64,000 nt of DNA from CAYRWM01 sp964428055. Lineage in GTDB: Bacteria > Bacillota > Clostridia > Christensenellales > Christensenellaceae. Where the stretch lies: positions 1 through 64,000 of the forward strand of contig CAYRWM010000001.1 in NCBI GenBank assembly GCA_964428055.1. Direction: 5' to 3'. The notes below the pieces were generated by a model. It was not told where the DNA came from. It was given only the letters and a program-made list of their open reading frames with translations, and made no database searches. The translations under genes were made by a program, and so were the position numbers. Position 1 is the stretch's first letter. Each line of letters starts with the position of its first letter. Shown one piece after another: positions 8,126 through 16,510 of this stretch.

Positions 8126-8941
8126 ATGAAAGTAACATACTCAACTAATGCATGGGGACCTGTACTTGCGCACTGGGCTGCTCCCAACTGCGTTAACGCC
8201 GCATATTACAGATGCGACGGAGATCTTGGACAGGCCCTGAAAGATGTATCCTCCGCTGGATTTGAATCTGTCGAGATCTTCGACGGCGATCTGCTCGGCT
8301 TTGAAGGCGACAGCCTGAAGCTCGCCGGGATGCTGAAGGAAAACTCTCTTAAGCTCAAAGGAGTTTACATCGCCTGTAATTTCATTTATGACGAGATACT
8401 GCCCGAAGAACTTGACCGTGTTAAGCGTGCTGCCAGTTTTGCAAGAAGCCTCGGCGCAACCGAGATAGCTCTCGGCGGCGGCGCCATCAGATTCGACGGT
8501 ATAAGGGAATCGGATTATGTAAAGCTCGGTGAAGCGCTGAACAAGGTATGCGAGATAGCAGCGGAACTCGGTATGAGAGCCAGTTTTCATCCGCATATGG
8601 GTTCTCTCGTGGAGTCTCCCGAGCAGCTTGCTAAAGTTCTGGCTCACACGGACATCAAACTCTGCCCCGATCTTGCGCACGTTAAGCTCGGCGGAGGCGA
8701 TCCCCTTGAGATAGTAAAGAAGTATATTGACAGGATCGAGTACATACACTTAAAGGATGTCACTGCAGATGGAATGTTCTGTCCGCTGGGTGTCGGCACT
8801 CTTAATATCAAGGCGATCCTCGACGTTCTTACAGATGCTCTTCAGCCCATTGACTATGCGATCGAATGCGACGGATGGTCTGGCGATCCCGCAGAAGGCG
8901 CGAAGATTACCGCGGAATTCTTAAAGGAATACGGATTCTAA
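8126..8941 (+). CDS. Sugar phosphate isomerase/epimerase (xylose-isomerase-like TIM barrel)
   Basis: This 271-residue protein belongs to the AP-endonuclease-2/xylose isomerase-like TIM-barrel family, which includes IolE-type dehydratases, hydroxypyruvate isomerase and 3-keto-sugar-processing enzymes. Strand-end motifs that carry metal ligands are present: FESVEIFDGDLLG, EIALGGGAI, ASFHPHMGSLVES, KLCPDLAHVKLGG, IEYIHLKDV and YAIECDGWSG. Glu, His, Asp and Glu therefore remain to bind a divalent metal. It is the first gene of the operon and is followed after 23 bp by a Gfo/Idh/MocA oxidoreductase. That pairing is typical of inositol catabolism and of oxidation-assisted deglycosylation. The substrate is unknown. 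Confidence 0.8.
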   Translation: MKVTYSTNAWGPVLAHWAAPNCVNAAYYRCDGDLGQALKDVSSAGFESVEIFDGDLLGFEGDSLKLAGMLKENSLKLKGVYIACNFIYDEILPEELDRVKRAASFARSLGATEIALGGGAIRFDGIRESDYVKLGEALNKVCEIAAELGMRASFHPHMGSLVESPEQLAKVLAHTDIKLCPDLAHVKLGGGDPLEIVKKYIDRIEYIHLKDVTADGMFCPLGVGTLNIKAILDVLTDALQPIDYAIECDGWSGDPAEGAKITAEFLKEYGF

Positions 8942-8964
8942 TTATATATATAAGAAAGGAATGG

Positions 8965-10128
8965 ATGAAAATGAATACTTATAAAGTAGGCCTGATTGGT
9001 GCCGGTTTTATGGCAAAAGCACACTCAATAGCATATGACGGCATGCCGATGTTTTTCTGGCCCGCACCTGGTCTTGTGGAGAAGAAGACTATTGCTGATT
9101 TAACGGAAGAATGCGCCAAGGACGCTGCTATGCGTCTCGGATTCAGCAACGGGACAGCTGACTGGCACGACATCATAAATGATCCAGAGATAGACATTGT
9201 TGATATATGCACACCGAACGACGCTCACTGCGAGATAGCTGTTGCAGCGGCAAAAGCCGGAAAGCACATAATCTGCGAGAAGCCAATTTCAAGGACTCTC
9301 GAAGAAGCGAAGATGATGAGGGATGCGGTCAAGGAAGCCGGCGTCATCAATATGCTCGCTTTCAACTACAGACGTACACCGGCTGTACAGCTGGCTAAAA
9401 AGTACATAGATGAGGGAGCCATAGGCGACATCCTCGATTTCAGAGGCACGTATCTTCAGGACTGGTCGGCAGACCCCAATTCACCTCTTTCCTGGAGATT
9501 CCAGAAGAAGATCTGCGGATCGGGTACTTTCGGTGATATCGGAACTCATGTTGTTGATATGGCTCGTTTCCTCATCGGTGATTTCGATGAAGTCAACGCG
9601 AGACTCGCTACATATATCAAAGACCGTCCCATACAGACAGGTACAGCCGACAGCCTCGGCAACGTCAAGGGCGGAGAAGGCCCCAGGGGCGAAGTCGACG
9701 TGGACGATCAGTGCTGTTTCATGATCAATTTCAAGAACGGTGCGTTCGGAACCATCGAAGCCACAAGAAACGCTTGGGGACGCAATAACTTCATCACACT
9801 CGAGATTCACGGAACAAAAGGATCCATCTATTTCAACTATGAGAGAAGAGATGAGCTTCAGGTTTGCTTTGCTGACGATCAGGGTGACCGCCGCGGATTC
9901 CGCACGGTATACACAGGTCCTGCTCATCCATATGGCGAAGGCCTGTGGCCGATTCCCGCTCTCGGCATAGGTTATACGGAAACGAAGATTGTTGAATGTT
10001 ATGACCTTATCAAAGCAATTGCTGAGAACAAACAGCCCACGCCGAACTTTGAAGACGGTTATCAGATCGAGCTTATCGGCGATGCTGTATTTAGATCTTC
10101 AGCAAGCCGTAATTGGGAAAAAGTTTAA
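8965..10128 (+). CDS. Gfo/Idh/MocA family NAD(P)-dependent oxidoreductase
   Basis: A 387-residue protein. The N-terminal Rossmann fold starts with KVGLIGAGFMAKAHS, and the conserved EKPISRTLEEA follows near residue 99. The C-terminal alpha/beta domain has the GTFGDIGTHVVDMARF motif, whose Asp and His act in hydride transfer. Family members oxidise a hydroxyl of a sugar, inositol or glycoside. The frame is open upstream, but AAAGGA just before 8965 and the family's usual start support this ATG (8971 is the alternative). Next to the TIM-barrel gene it suggests oxidation followed by isomerisation or elimination on one carbohydrate-like substrate. Confidence 0.85.
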   Translation: MKMNTYKVGLIGAGFMAKAHSIAYDGMPMFFWPAPGLVEKKTIADLTEECAKDAAMRLGFSNGTADWHDIINDPEIDIVDICTPNDAHCEIAVAAAKAGKHIICEKPISRTLEEAKMMRDAVKEAGVINMLAFNYRRTPAVQLAKKYIDEGAIGDILDFRGTYLQDWSADPNSPLSWRFQKKICGSGTFGDIGTHVVDMARFLIGDFDEVNARLATYIKDRPIQTGTADSLGNVKGGEGPRGEVDVDDQCCFMINFKNGAFGTIEATRNAWGRNNFITLEIHGTKGSIYFNYERRDELQVCFADDQGDRRGFRTVYTGPAHPYGEGLWPIPALGIGYTETKIVECYDLIKAIAENKQPTPNFEDGYQIELIGDAVFRSSASRNWEKV

Positions 10129-10171
10129 TAAAAAATGATAAAAGAAACAAATAATGAGGGAGGTAATCAAA

Positions 10172-11056
10172 ATGGATTCAAAAAACGAGATTAAGTATGG
10201 AATGGCTAGAGCTAATGGGGTCAGATTGCATTATCTGCATGCAGGTGATGAGAATACCCGCACATTAGTGTTATTCCATGGATGGCCTCAGACTTCACAT
10301 CAGTGGAGAGAGGTAATACCCATGTTTGCAGCGGCTGGATATCGCGTTATCGCTCCTGATTATCGTGGTGCCGGTAATTCCGAGCGGCCACTATTCGGGT
10401 ATGACAAGCGCACAATGGCAGTTGATATGCATTGCCTGCTGCACGATGTTCTTAAAATAACAGAACCAAAGATCATAGTAGGTCATGATCTTGGCGGTCA
10501 GCTGTCTTATGCGTATGCTAGCTCTTATCCTGAAGATGTAATTTGGTTCAGTTGTGGTGAAGCACCTCTGCCGGGCACACAGGTACATGAGGAAATGAAG
10601 TTCGACAAGTCTTTATTTCACTTCCTGTTCCACAGCATTCAGGATCTTCCCGAGAAATTGACTGAGGGCAGAGAGCACTGGTATCTCCAGCATTTCTATG
10701 ACAAACTCGGTTATCAGCCAAGAAAAGTTGATACGGAGACTTTTGCCAAAAGTTTTGCGGAGCCGGGTGCAATGCGTGCGGGATTTGAACTCTACAGAGC
10801 TTTTGATCAGGATGCCGAAGATAATCTGGCTGCGCTCAAGAGGGACGGAAAGCTGAAGATGCCGTGTCTGGCTCTTCATGGTGGAGTAAGCCTGTTCACA
10901 GCGGTTACAGACAGAATGGTAAAAGAATTCTGTGAAGATGTTACTACAATGGGCGTTCCCGAAGCAGGTCACTGGTTCTCAGAAGAAAACCCTGAGGGCT
11001 TTGTGAAGATCATTACTGATTTTGATGAACAGGTTAAGGCAAAACTTGGAAAATAA
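10172..11056 (+). CDS. Alpha/beta hydrolase with Asp nucleophile (epoxide hydrolase/dehalogenase-like), copy 1
   Basis: A 294-residue alpha/beta hydrolase. The oxyanion motif HGWPQTSHQW is at residues 36-45. The nucleophile elbow GHDLGG places Asp106 where lipases have Ser. The catalytic His is His267 in AGHWFSEENP. An Asp nucleophile is the hallmark of epoxide hydrolases, haloalkane dehalogenases and fluoroacetate dehalogenases. An in-frame ATG at 10154 overlaps the GGGAGG RBS, so 10172 is the start. It lies between the oxidoreductase and the binding-protein gene. A second, divergent copy ends the operon. Two such enzymes in a sugar-import operon are unusual. Confidence 0.85.
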   Translation: MDSKNEIKYGMARANGVRLHYLHAGDENTRTLVLFHGWPQTSHQWREVIPMFAAAGYRVIAPDYRGAGNSERPLFGYDKRTMAVDMHCLLHDVLKITEPKIIVGHDLGGQLSYAYASSYPEDVIWFSCGEAPLPGTQVHEEMKFDKSLFHFLFHSIQDLPEKLTEGREHWYLQHFYDKLGYQPRKVDTETFAKSFAEPGAMRAGFELYRAFDQDAEDNLAALKRDGKLKMPCLALHGGVSLFTAVTDRMVKEFCEDVTTMGVPEAGHWFSEENPEGFVKIITDFDEQVKAKLGK

Positions 11057-11113
11057 GGATTCCAACCTGAAATCAAATAAACATTGCTTTATTAAAGGAA
11101 AAGGAGAAAGAAG

Positions 11114-12451
11114 ATGAACAAAAGAATAATAGCAATAGTTGTAGCTGTATTAATGGTTGTTTTTGTTTTCGCATCATGTCAGGATGCTGCCGAAACAGCA
11201 GAAACAGCAGCTACGGAAACTGAAGCTGCTGTCGAGGAAACTGTAGACGATGCTGCAGCAACGGAAACCGAAACAGCAGAAGAACCTGCTGAAGAAGAAC
11301 CTGCTGAAGAAGCATCAGCGGATATTGAATATGGTTCAAACATAAAGTGCGATATGCCTGCTTGGTACAAGGAGCCGACAGAAGAAAGAAGAACAATCTG
11401 CACAGGCGAACCCGGTGATTACGGCAGTCTTGGTTATGCAAGCGGAAGATACGGCGATAAGGCAACATCTTATGAAGAAATAAATCTGACAGATGAGCAG
11501 GTTGAGCAGGTAAAAGGTCTGGGGCTGAAGGCTGCTATCTGCATGGGATTCACTGGTGATGACTGGTCTGCCGGTATTGTATACGGCATAAAGGAAGAAT
11601 GCGAGAGACTCGGTATTGAGATTATCGCCGAGACAGAAGCGGATTTCAAGGATACAAAGCAGATATCCGACCTTCATGCAGTAGCTGCTTCCAAGCCTGA
11701 CATAATCTTTACACATCCTGTAAATCCGTTGACAGAGACAGCTGTTTATCAGGAGATGGCCGATCAGGGTATCAGGGTGGTATTCATTGATCAGCAGGCA
11801 GAAAACATGGAACCCGGAAAAGACTTTATCTCAGTTGTTACTGCAGATAACTACGGCATAGGCATAATGATAGCTGATGAATTGGCTAAAGCTATTGGTG
11901 GCAAGGGAGATGTTGCAAGTCTTTATTACAATCCTGATTTCTACGTAACCAATTGCCGTTTTGAGGGATTCATTGATAGGATCAGAGAGTATTATCCCGA
12001 AATAAACGTTATTGATGTTGAAGGATTTGACGATTGGCAGAATGCACAGGATGCAACGGCTGCTCTTCTGACAAAGTATCCGGATCTTCTGGGTATGTAT
12101 GGTAGCTGGGACGTTCCCGCTGTTGGTGTTGTCGCTGCTGCTAAGCTGAGTGACAGAACTCCTGAAGATTTTGCTGTCACAATTGAGGACCTAGGAAATG
12201 AGATGGCGCTCAACCTCGCTTCAGGCGGATTTATAAAGGGCGTTGGAGCACAGCAGACTCATCTGCAGGGTCATGTGCAGGCTGATGTTGCTGCACTGGA
12301 TGCACTTGGTGAAGCAGTGCCGGCATTCATAGTAGTACCTGGTCTCGACATTAACATTGACAATCTGGATACAGAATATCCTGTCATCTATGGTGAAGAA
12401 CTTCCGGCAGATGTTGCTGAAGCACTTGAGCAGACACGCAGCGCTCAGTAA
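11114..12451 (+). CDS. Sugar ABC transporter substrate-binding lipoprotein
   Basis: A 445-residue lipoprotein with lipobox FASC (Cys22), an Ala/Glu/Thr-rich linker to about residue 75 and a two-lobed ribose-type binding domain. The latter shows KAAICMGFTGDDWSAGIVYGIKEE, PDIIFTHPVNP, VVFIDQQAEN and GMYGSWDVPAVG. It should capture the operon's substrate outside the membrane and deliver it to the permease at 14023. The domain resembles the extra C-terminal domain of the LacI-type repressor at 5802. A strong hairpin follows the stop, which would raise its dosage over the ATPase and permease. Confidence 0.9.
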   Translation: MNKRIIAIVVAVLMVVFVFASCQDAAETAETAATETEAAVEETVDDAAATETETAEEPAEEEPAEEASADIEYGSNIKCDMPAWYKEPTEERRTICTGEPGDYGSLGYASGRYGDKATSYEEINLTDEQVEQVKGLGLKAAICMGFTGDDWSAGIVYGIKEECERLGIEIIAETEADFKDTKQISDLHAVAASKPDIIFTHPVNPLTETAVYQEMADQGIRVVFIDQQAENMEPGKDFISVVTADNYGIGIMIADELAKAIGGKGDVASLYYNPDFYVTNCRFEGFIDRIREYYPEINVIDVEGFDDWQNAQDATAALLTKYPDLLGMYGSWDVPAVGVVAAAKLSDRTPEDFAVTIEDLGNEMALNLASGGFIKGVGAQQTHLQGHVQADVAALDALGEAVPAFIVVPGLDINIDNLDTEYPVIYGEELPADVAEALEQTRSAQ

Positions 12452-12469
12452 TATGTCGTAAATGAATCT

Positions 12470-12512
12470 GGGGCAAGGATATGACGAGGGGTTTTATCCT
12501 TGCTCCTCTTTT
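12470..12512 (+). terminator. Intercistronic hairpin terminator or attenuator
   Basis: GGGGCAAGGATA (12470-12481) pairs with TATCCTTGCTCC (12495-12506), with one G-U pair and a 13-base loop, followed by TCTTTT. Its place between binding-protein and ATPase genes fits partial termination to express the binding protein in excess. Confidence 0.75.
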
Positions 12513-12533
12513 AGTAAAAAGCTGGTGAAAAAA

Positions 12534-14042
12534 ATGAGTAATACTGATTATGCATTACAAATGATTGATATTAACAAAGCGTTCAATAGCGTTCCAGTGT
12601 TAAGCAATGCTAGCTTCTTTCTAAAAAAGGGGGAAGTTCACGCGCTTGTTGGTGGTAATGGTGCAGGTAAATCAACTTTGATGAAGATCCTAACTGGTGT
12701 TTACAAGAAAGATAGCGGCAAGGTTATCGTTAACGGTAAGGAAGTTGATTACAAAGATGCTTTGGGTGCTGAGAAGCATGGTATAGCCATGATATTCCAG
12801 GAGTTCAGTCTTATACCTACTCTTACGGTTGCGCAGAATATTTCTTTAACTCGCGAGCCTCAATTGAAAGGTCATTTAATTGATGACAGAAAATGCAAAG
12901 AACGTGCATTAGATGTACTTAATAGACTGAATATTGATATTGATCCAAATGAAATGGTGGGTTCGCTCAGTGCTGGTTATTGTCAAATGATTGAGATCGC
13001 CAAAGCGATAAGCAAAGATGCGAACATTCTGGTAATGGATGAGCCTACTTCATCACTTAGTGAATCGGAGACCATCTCGCTGTTTTCAATGATAAAACAG
13101 CTGAAGGAAAAAGGGATTTCTATAGTTTATATAACGCATCGTATGTCTGAAGTTTTTAGTATTTGCGACAGAGTTACCGTACTGAAAGATGGTGAAACAG
13201 TATCTACTTCGAATTGTTCGGATGTAACTTTGAATGATGTCGTTACTAGCATGCTGGGCACAAAAGCTGAACTGTTTTACGAAGCAAAAGAAACAAAAGC
13301 AAGAGACAGATCTAATTGTGGTGACTTTAACTTGAAAGTTGAGAATCTTGCTTTTAGAAATAGATTAAAAGATGTTTCATTCGAAGTAAGCGCTGGAGAA
13401 ATTGTTGGATTAGCTGGATTGATGGGAAGCGGAAGAACAGAAATAGCGCAATGCATCTTTGGTATAACTAAGCCTGATAAAGGTAAAGTTAAGGCGAACG
13501 ACAAGACGATAAAAAACAAATACGATTCACTTAACAATGGGATTGCATTGGTTCCTGAAAACAGAAGAACTCAGGGTTTAGTGTTAAGCCATTCTATCAG
13601 GGACAATATTGCTTTGCCTATACTTGAAGATTTGAAAAAGGGCTTGTTTGTTGATGATAAAAAAGCTGATGCAGTAGCCGAATCATTTATAAAGCGATTG
13701 AATATTAAAACAGATAGTGCAAAAAAAGTTGTAAGACTGTTGTCCGGCGGTAATCAGCAAAAAGTTGTTCTCGCTAAGTGGTTAGCACATAATCCCAAAT
13801 TATTGATTTTGGATGAGCCGACCGTTGGCGTTGATATAGGAGCAAAGAATGAGATATATGAAATCATAAGAGAACTGGCTCAGAGCGGGATCTCAATAAT
13901 AATGATATCTTCAGAGCTTGAAGAAATCCTTGCTGTAAGTGACAGAATACTAGTTCTCTATGACGGAATAATCACAAGAGAGTTAGAAAATAACGGAAGT
14001 ATTACGGAAGGAGTCTTGCACAATGCAATCCAAGGAAATTAA
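12534..14042 (+). CDS. Sugar ABC transporter ATPase, two ABC domains (RbsA/MglA type)
   Basis: A 502-residue protein with two nucleotide-binding domains. The first has Walker A GGNGAGKST near residue 36, a degenerate signature LSAGYCQM and Walker B ILVMDEPTSSLS. The second has the degenerate P-loop GLMGSGRTE, signature LLSGGNQQK and Walker B LLILDEPTVGVD. This is the ribose/galactose importer pattern. An upstream in-frame ATG at 12462 would run through the hairpin at 12470-12512, so 12534 is preferred. The gene is visibly more AT-rich than the enzyme genes before it. It overlaps the permease gene by 20 bp. Confidence 0.9.
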   Translation: MSNTDYALQMIDINKAFNSVPVLSNASFFLKKGEVHALVGGNGAGKSTLMKILTGVYKKDSGKVIVNGKEVDYKDALGAEKHGIAMIFQEFSLIPTLTVAQNISLTREPQLKGHLIDDRKCKERALDVLNRLNIDIDPNEMVGSLSAGYCQMIEIAKAISKDANILVMDEPTSSLSESETISLFSMIKQLKEKGISIVYITHRMSEVFSICDRVTVLKDGETVSTSNCSDVTLNDVVTSMLGTKAELFYEAKETKARDRSNCGDFNLKVENLAFRNRLKDVSFEVSAGEIVGLAGLMGSGRTEIAQCIFGITKPDKGKVKANDKTIKNKYDSLNNGIALVPENRRTQGLVLSHSIRDNIALPILEDLKKGLFVDDKKADAVAESFIKRLNIKTDSAKKVVRLLSGGNQQKVVLAKWLAHNPKLLILDEPTVGVDIGAKNEIYEIIRELAQSGISIIMISSELEEILAVSDRILVLYDGIITRELENNGSITEGVLHNAIQGN

Positions 14043-14994
14043 TCTTACAAAGCGTAAACACTTTGATGCTAGAAGTTATCTAGTTTATTTCATTGCCGTT
14101 GGTATTCTGATTTTTTTCTCAGTGACATTGAACAGCAGCGGTAATGGCTTTTTCAGCGTAGGCAATTTGATGAACATCGTCAGAACCACTTCAATGGTGG
14201 CCATCATGGCGGTCGCTATGACTTTTGTAGTCGCATCTGGCGAAATCGACCTGTCAGTAGGAGCTATTACAGCTTTTGTTGCTTTAGCTACAGCTATGCT
14301 AATGGAATCCGGTGTCGCTCCAGGACTTGCCGTTGCTATTGGCTTAGGTGCGGGTGCTCTGGTAGGATTTGGAAACGGTATTTTGGTAACAAAAGTTCAA
14401 ATCCCATCGTTTATTGTTACTCTGGGCATGATGCAGCTTCTACGAGGCGTGGATATGTGGATGACAGGAACCCAGCCTGTAGTAATCAGAGATCAGACTT
14501 TTATCGATATTTTCGGTAGTGGTAATGTCGGGCCGGTAGCATCTCTCGCTATTTGGATGATTGCGGTCATGATTGTTGGCTTTATATTCCTCAGAAAAAC
14601 TAGATTCGGCAGGAAAGTTCTTGCGACTGGAGGAAATAGAGTTGCAGCTGAGTATTCAGGAATCAATACCAACAGGATAAAGCTTATATCAATGATTATT
14701 ATGGGTATAGCAGCAGGTCTGGCCGGTCTGCTGTACAGTGGCATGATGCAGAGCGCCAGATATAGTTTCGGTCAGGGCGTAGAAATTGATGTTCTTGCTG
14801 CAGTTATGATTGGTGGCACAAGCTTATCAGGCGGTAATGGTTCTATAATTGGCTCTGTTGTTGGTGCACTTCTTATAGGAATGATCAATAATGGTCTTAT
14901 AATCATGGGTCTTGATGTAGCGCAGCAAATGGTCGTAAGTGGTGCTATAATCATCCTGGCTGTTGCTTTGAGTAGAAAACCAGAGAAGAATTAG
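14023..14994 (+). CDS. Sugar ABC transporter permease (RbsC type)
   Basis: A 323-residue polytopic protein of the ribose/xylose/inositol importer permease family. It has about ten hydrophobic segments, and family motifs FVVASGEIDLSVGAI near residue 68, GNGILVTKVQIPSFIVTLG near 126 and GGTSLSGGNGSIIG near 265 are clear. It is translated with the ATPase (20-bp overlap) and completes the importer with the lipoprotein at 11114. Like the ATPase gene it is AT-rich compared with the flanking enzymes. Confidence 0.9.
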   Translation: MQSKEINLTKRKHFDARSYLVYFIAVGILIFFSVTLNSSGNGFFSVGNLMNIVRTTSMVAIMAVAMTFVVASGEIDLSVGAITAFVALATAMLMESGVAPGLAVAIGLGAGALVGFGNGILVTKVQIPSFIVTLGMMQLLRGVDMWMTGTQPVVIRDQTFIDIFGSGNVGPVASLAIWMIAVMIVGFIFLRKTRFGRKVLATGGNRVAAEYSGINTNRIKLISMIIMGIAAGLAGLLYSGMMQSARYSFGQGVEIDVLAAVMIGGTSLSGGNGSIIGSVVGALLIGMINNGLIIMGLDVAQQMVVSGAIIILAVALSRKPEKN

Positions 14995-15073
14995 GGTTAA
15001 TACTTTGTTATTGAATTAACGCATTCTTAAAAAAGCAACCATAGAACATATAATAATTGTAGGAGAAAAAGAA

Positions 15074-15955
15074 ATGAAACAGGATATCTTAGATTACAAA
15101 GGAAACAAAGTAACTCATTCCAGAAAAACATGTAACGGTGTAAGGCTCCATTACTATACAGCTGGTCAGGGACCCGCTCTGATTCTTCTTCACGGTGTTC
15201 CGAAGACCTCATATTACTGGCGTAAACTTATGCCAATACTTACTGAAAAGTATACGGTTGTTTGCCCCGACCTGAGAGGCCTCGGTGATTCCAACAGGCC
15301 CAAAGACGGTTATGACATGATGAACATGGCGGATGATATCATCTCTCTCGCTGATCAGCTTGGTATGCAGGAATTCTATCTCACAGGCGAAGACTGGGGT
15401 GCTGCATGCGCTTACTGTGTAGCAAAGAAGTATCCCGACAGAGTAAAGAAGCTTGCTTATATTGAGATGTTGCTTCCCGGATTCGGTCTTGAAGACTGGT
15501 CTCATCTGACACCCGAGAACGTTCAGAGCAACCGTTGGCTCTGGCACATCAATTTCTATAATGTTCCGGCTTTCCCCGAAGCACTGATAACTGGGCGTGA
15601 GAGGATATATTTCGATCAGTTCCTCAAAAATGAGGCTCTTGACTGCAATATCCCGGATGATGCTATGGACGAATATATACGTTGCTATTCAAAACCCGAC
15701 GGCATAAGATGCATGTGCGAGATCTACAGAGCTACGTTGCAGGATGCCGAATGGAATCTTGAAGCTGCAAAAGAGAAGCTGAAGATGCCGGTTCTTGCTC
15801 TCGGTGGCAGGGAGTTCATCTTTGAAGAAGTTGAAAGAGAAATGAAGATAGTTGCTGAAGACGTTACCAGCGTTGTCCTTGACTACGGTCATCAGATGGC
15901 TGAGGAATGTCCCGAGCTTCTGGCTGCCGAACTTGATAAGTTCTTCAGCAAGTGA
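15074..15955 (+). CDS. Alpha/beta hydrolase with Asp nucleophile (epoxide hydrolase-like), copy 2
   Basis: A 293-residue protein. The oxyanion motif HGVPKTSYYW is at residues 40-49, then PDLRGLGDSNRP. The nucleophile elbow GEDWGA carries Asp107; epoxide hydrolases usually have H-D-W-G-A. The catalytic His is His273 in DYGHQMAEE. It shares the fold and Asp nucleophile with copy 1 at 10172 but differs strongly in the cap region (residues 135-215), so the two probably act on different intermediates. An AGGAG site precedes it, and a strong terminator 48 bp downstream ends the operon. Confidence 0.85.
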   Translation: MKQDILDYKGNKVTHSRKTCNGVRLHYYTAGQGPALILLHGVPKTSYYWRKLMPILTEKYTVVCPDLRGLGDSNRPKDGYDMMNMADDIISLADQLGMQEFYLTGEDWGAACAYCVAKKYPDRVKKLAYIEMLLPGFGLEDWSHLTPENVQSNRWLWHINFYNVPAFPEALITGRERIYFDQFLKNEALDCNIPDDAMDEYIRCYSKPDGIRCMCEIYRATLQDAEWNLEAAKEKLKMPVLALGGREFIFEEVEREMKIVAEDVTSVVLDYGHQMAEECPELLAAELDKFFSK

Positions 15956-16002
15956 TAATTAAACAAAGGTAAGCAAATATATTGTATAGACCCAAAGCAT
16001 AT

Positions 16003-16052
16003 GGCCCCAGTCACAGATGATGGTTTAATGTGACTGGGGTCGTTGCTTTTTT
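16003..16052 (+). terminator. Strong intrinsic terminator of the catabolic operon
   Basis: A 13-bp stem, 16003-16015 with 16029-16041 (core CCCCAGTCACA/TGTGACTGGGG), 13-base loop, and a T-rich tail. Confidence 0.9.
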
Positions 16053-16080
16053 GTTAACAGGATACAGGCCCATATTGTTC

Positions 16081-16109
16081 TTGTGAGCTATAATAAGAAA
16101 TGGTATCAT
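16081..16109 (+). promoter_or_regulatory. Sigma-A promoter, sibling of 5144-5172
   Basis: TTGTGA (16081-16086), 17 bp, TATCAT (16104-16109) with a TGG extended -10. It shares the 17-base block AAGAAATGGTATCATTT with the promoter of the DUF4298 gene. Confidence 0.65.
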
Positions 16110-16134
16110 TTCTATCGGGAAGGGGTAGTTTATT

Positions 16135-16482
16135 ATGGCATATGACGAATATACCGGCGCCGCGACGCATGTTATAAAGTACAGGTACACGTGCGTCAAT
16201 TGCGGAAAGACGACGGACTGGACGGAGTACACCTTAAGGGTGGGATATGCTGTGCGCGCCAGAGGCACATATAACGCGGACATCGTAAAGAAGGCCGAGC
16301 GGGCCGCGATGGATAAAAAGATAGCTCACGTAAAAAAGAGCATAGCAAAAGGACACCTCTTTGAGAGTTCCTTTATGGCAAGAGTCGAGGACTTTTACGA
16401 TCTTGACAGAAAGTGCCCCTTCTGCGGCACCAAGCAGCCGAATAAGGGCGTAAAGGTTGAATACGACTGGAACGGAAGATAG
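16135..16482 (+). CDS. Zinc-ribbon hypothetical protein
   Basis: A 115-residue protein with two Cys-x-x-Cys knuckles, CVNC at residues 20-23 and CPFC at 94-97. They flank a basic helical insert with many Lys and Ala residues (VKKAERAAMDKKIAHVKKSI). The four Cys could bind one zinc ion with the two knuckles brought together. It is cytoplasmic and has no recognised family. It has its own promoter, and the DUF2284 gene follows 28 bp later. Confidence 0.65.
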   Translation: MAYDEYTGAATHVIKYRYTCVNCGKTTDWTEYTLRVGYAVRARGTYNADIVKKAERAAMDKKIAHVKKSIAKGHLFESSFMARVEDFYDLDRKCPFCGTKQPNKGVKVEYDWNGR

Positions 16483-16510
16483 AACATTTAAGACAGGGCA
16501 GAGAATACAC

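Noticed and set aside
12462..12533. Longer N-terminus for the sugar ABC ATPase
   Set aside because: The extra 24 codons run through a 12-bp terminator-like hairpin and have no family counterpart; 12534 fits homologues.
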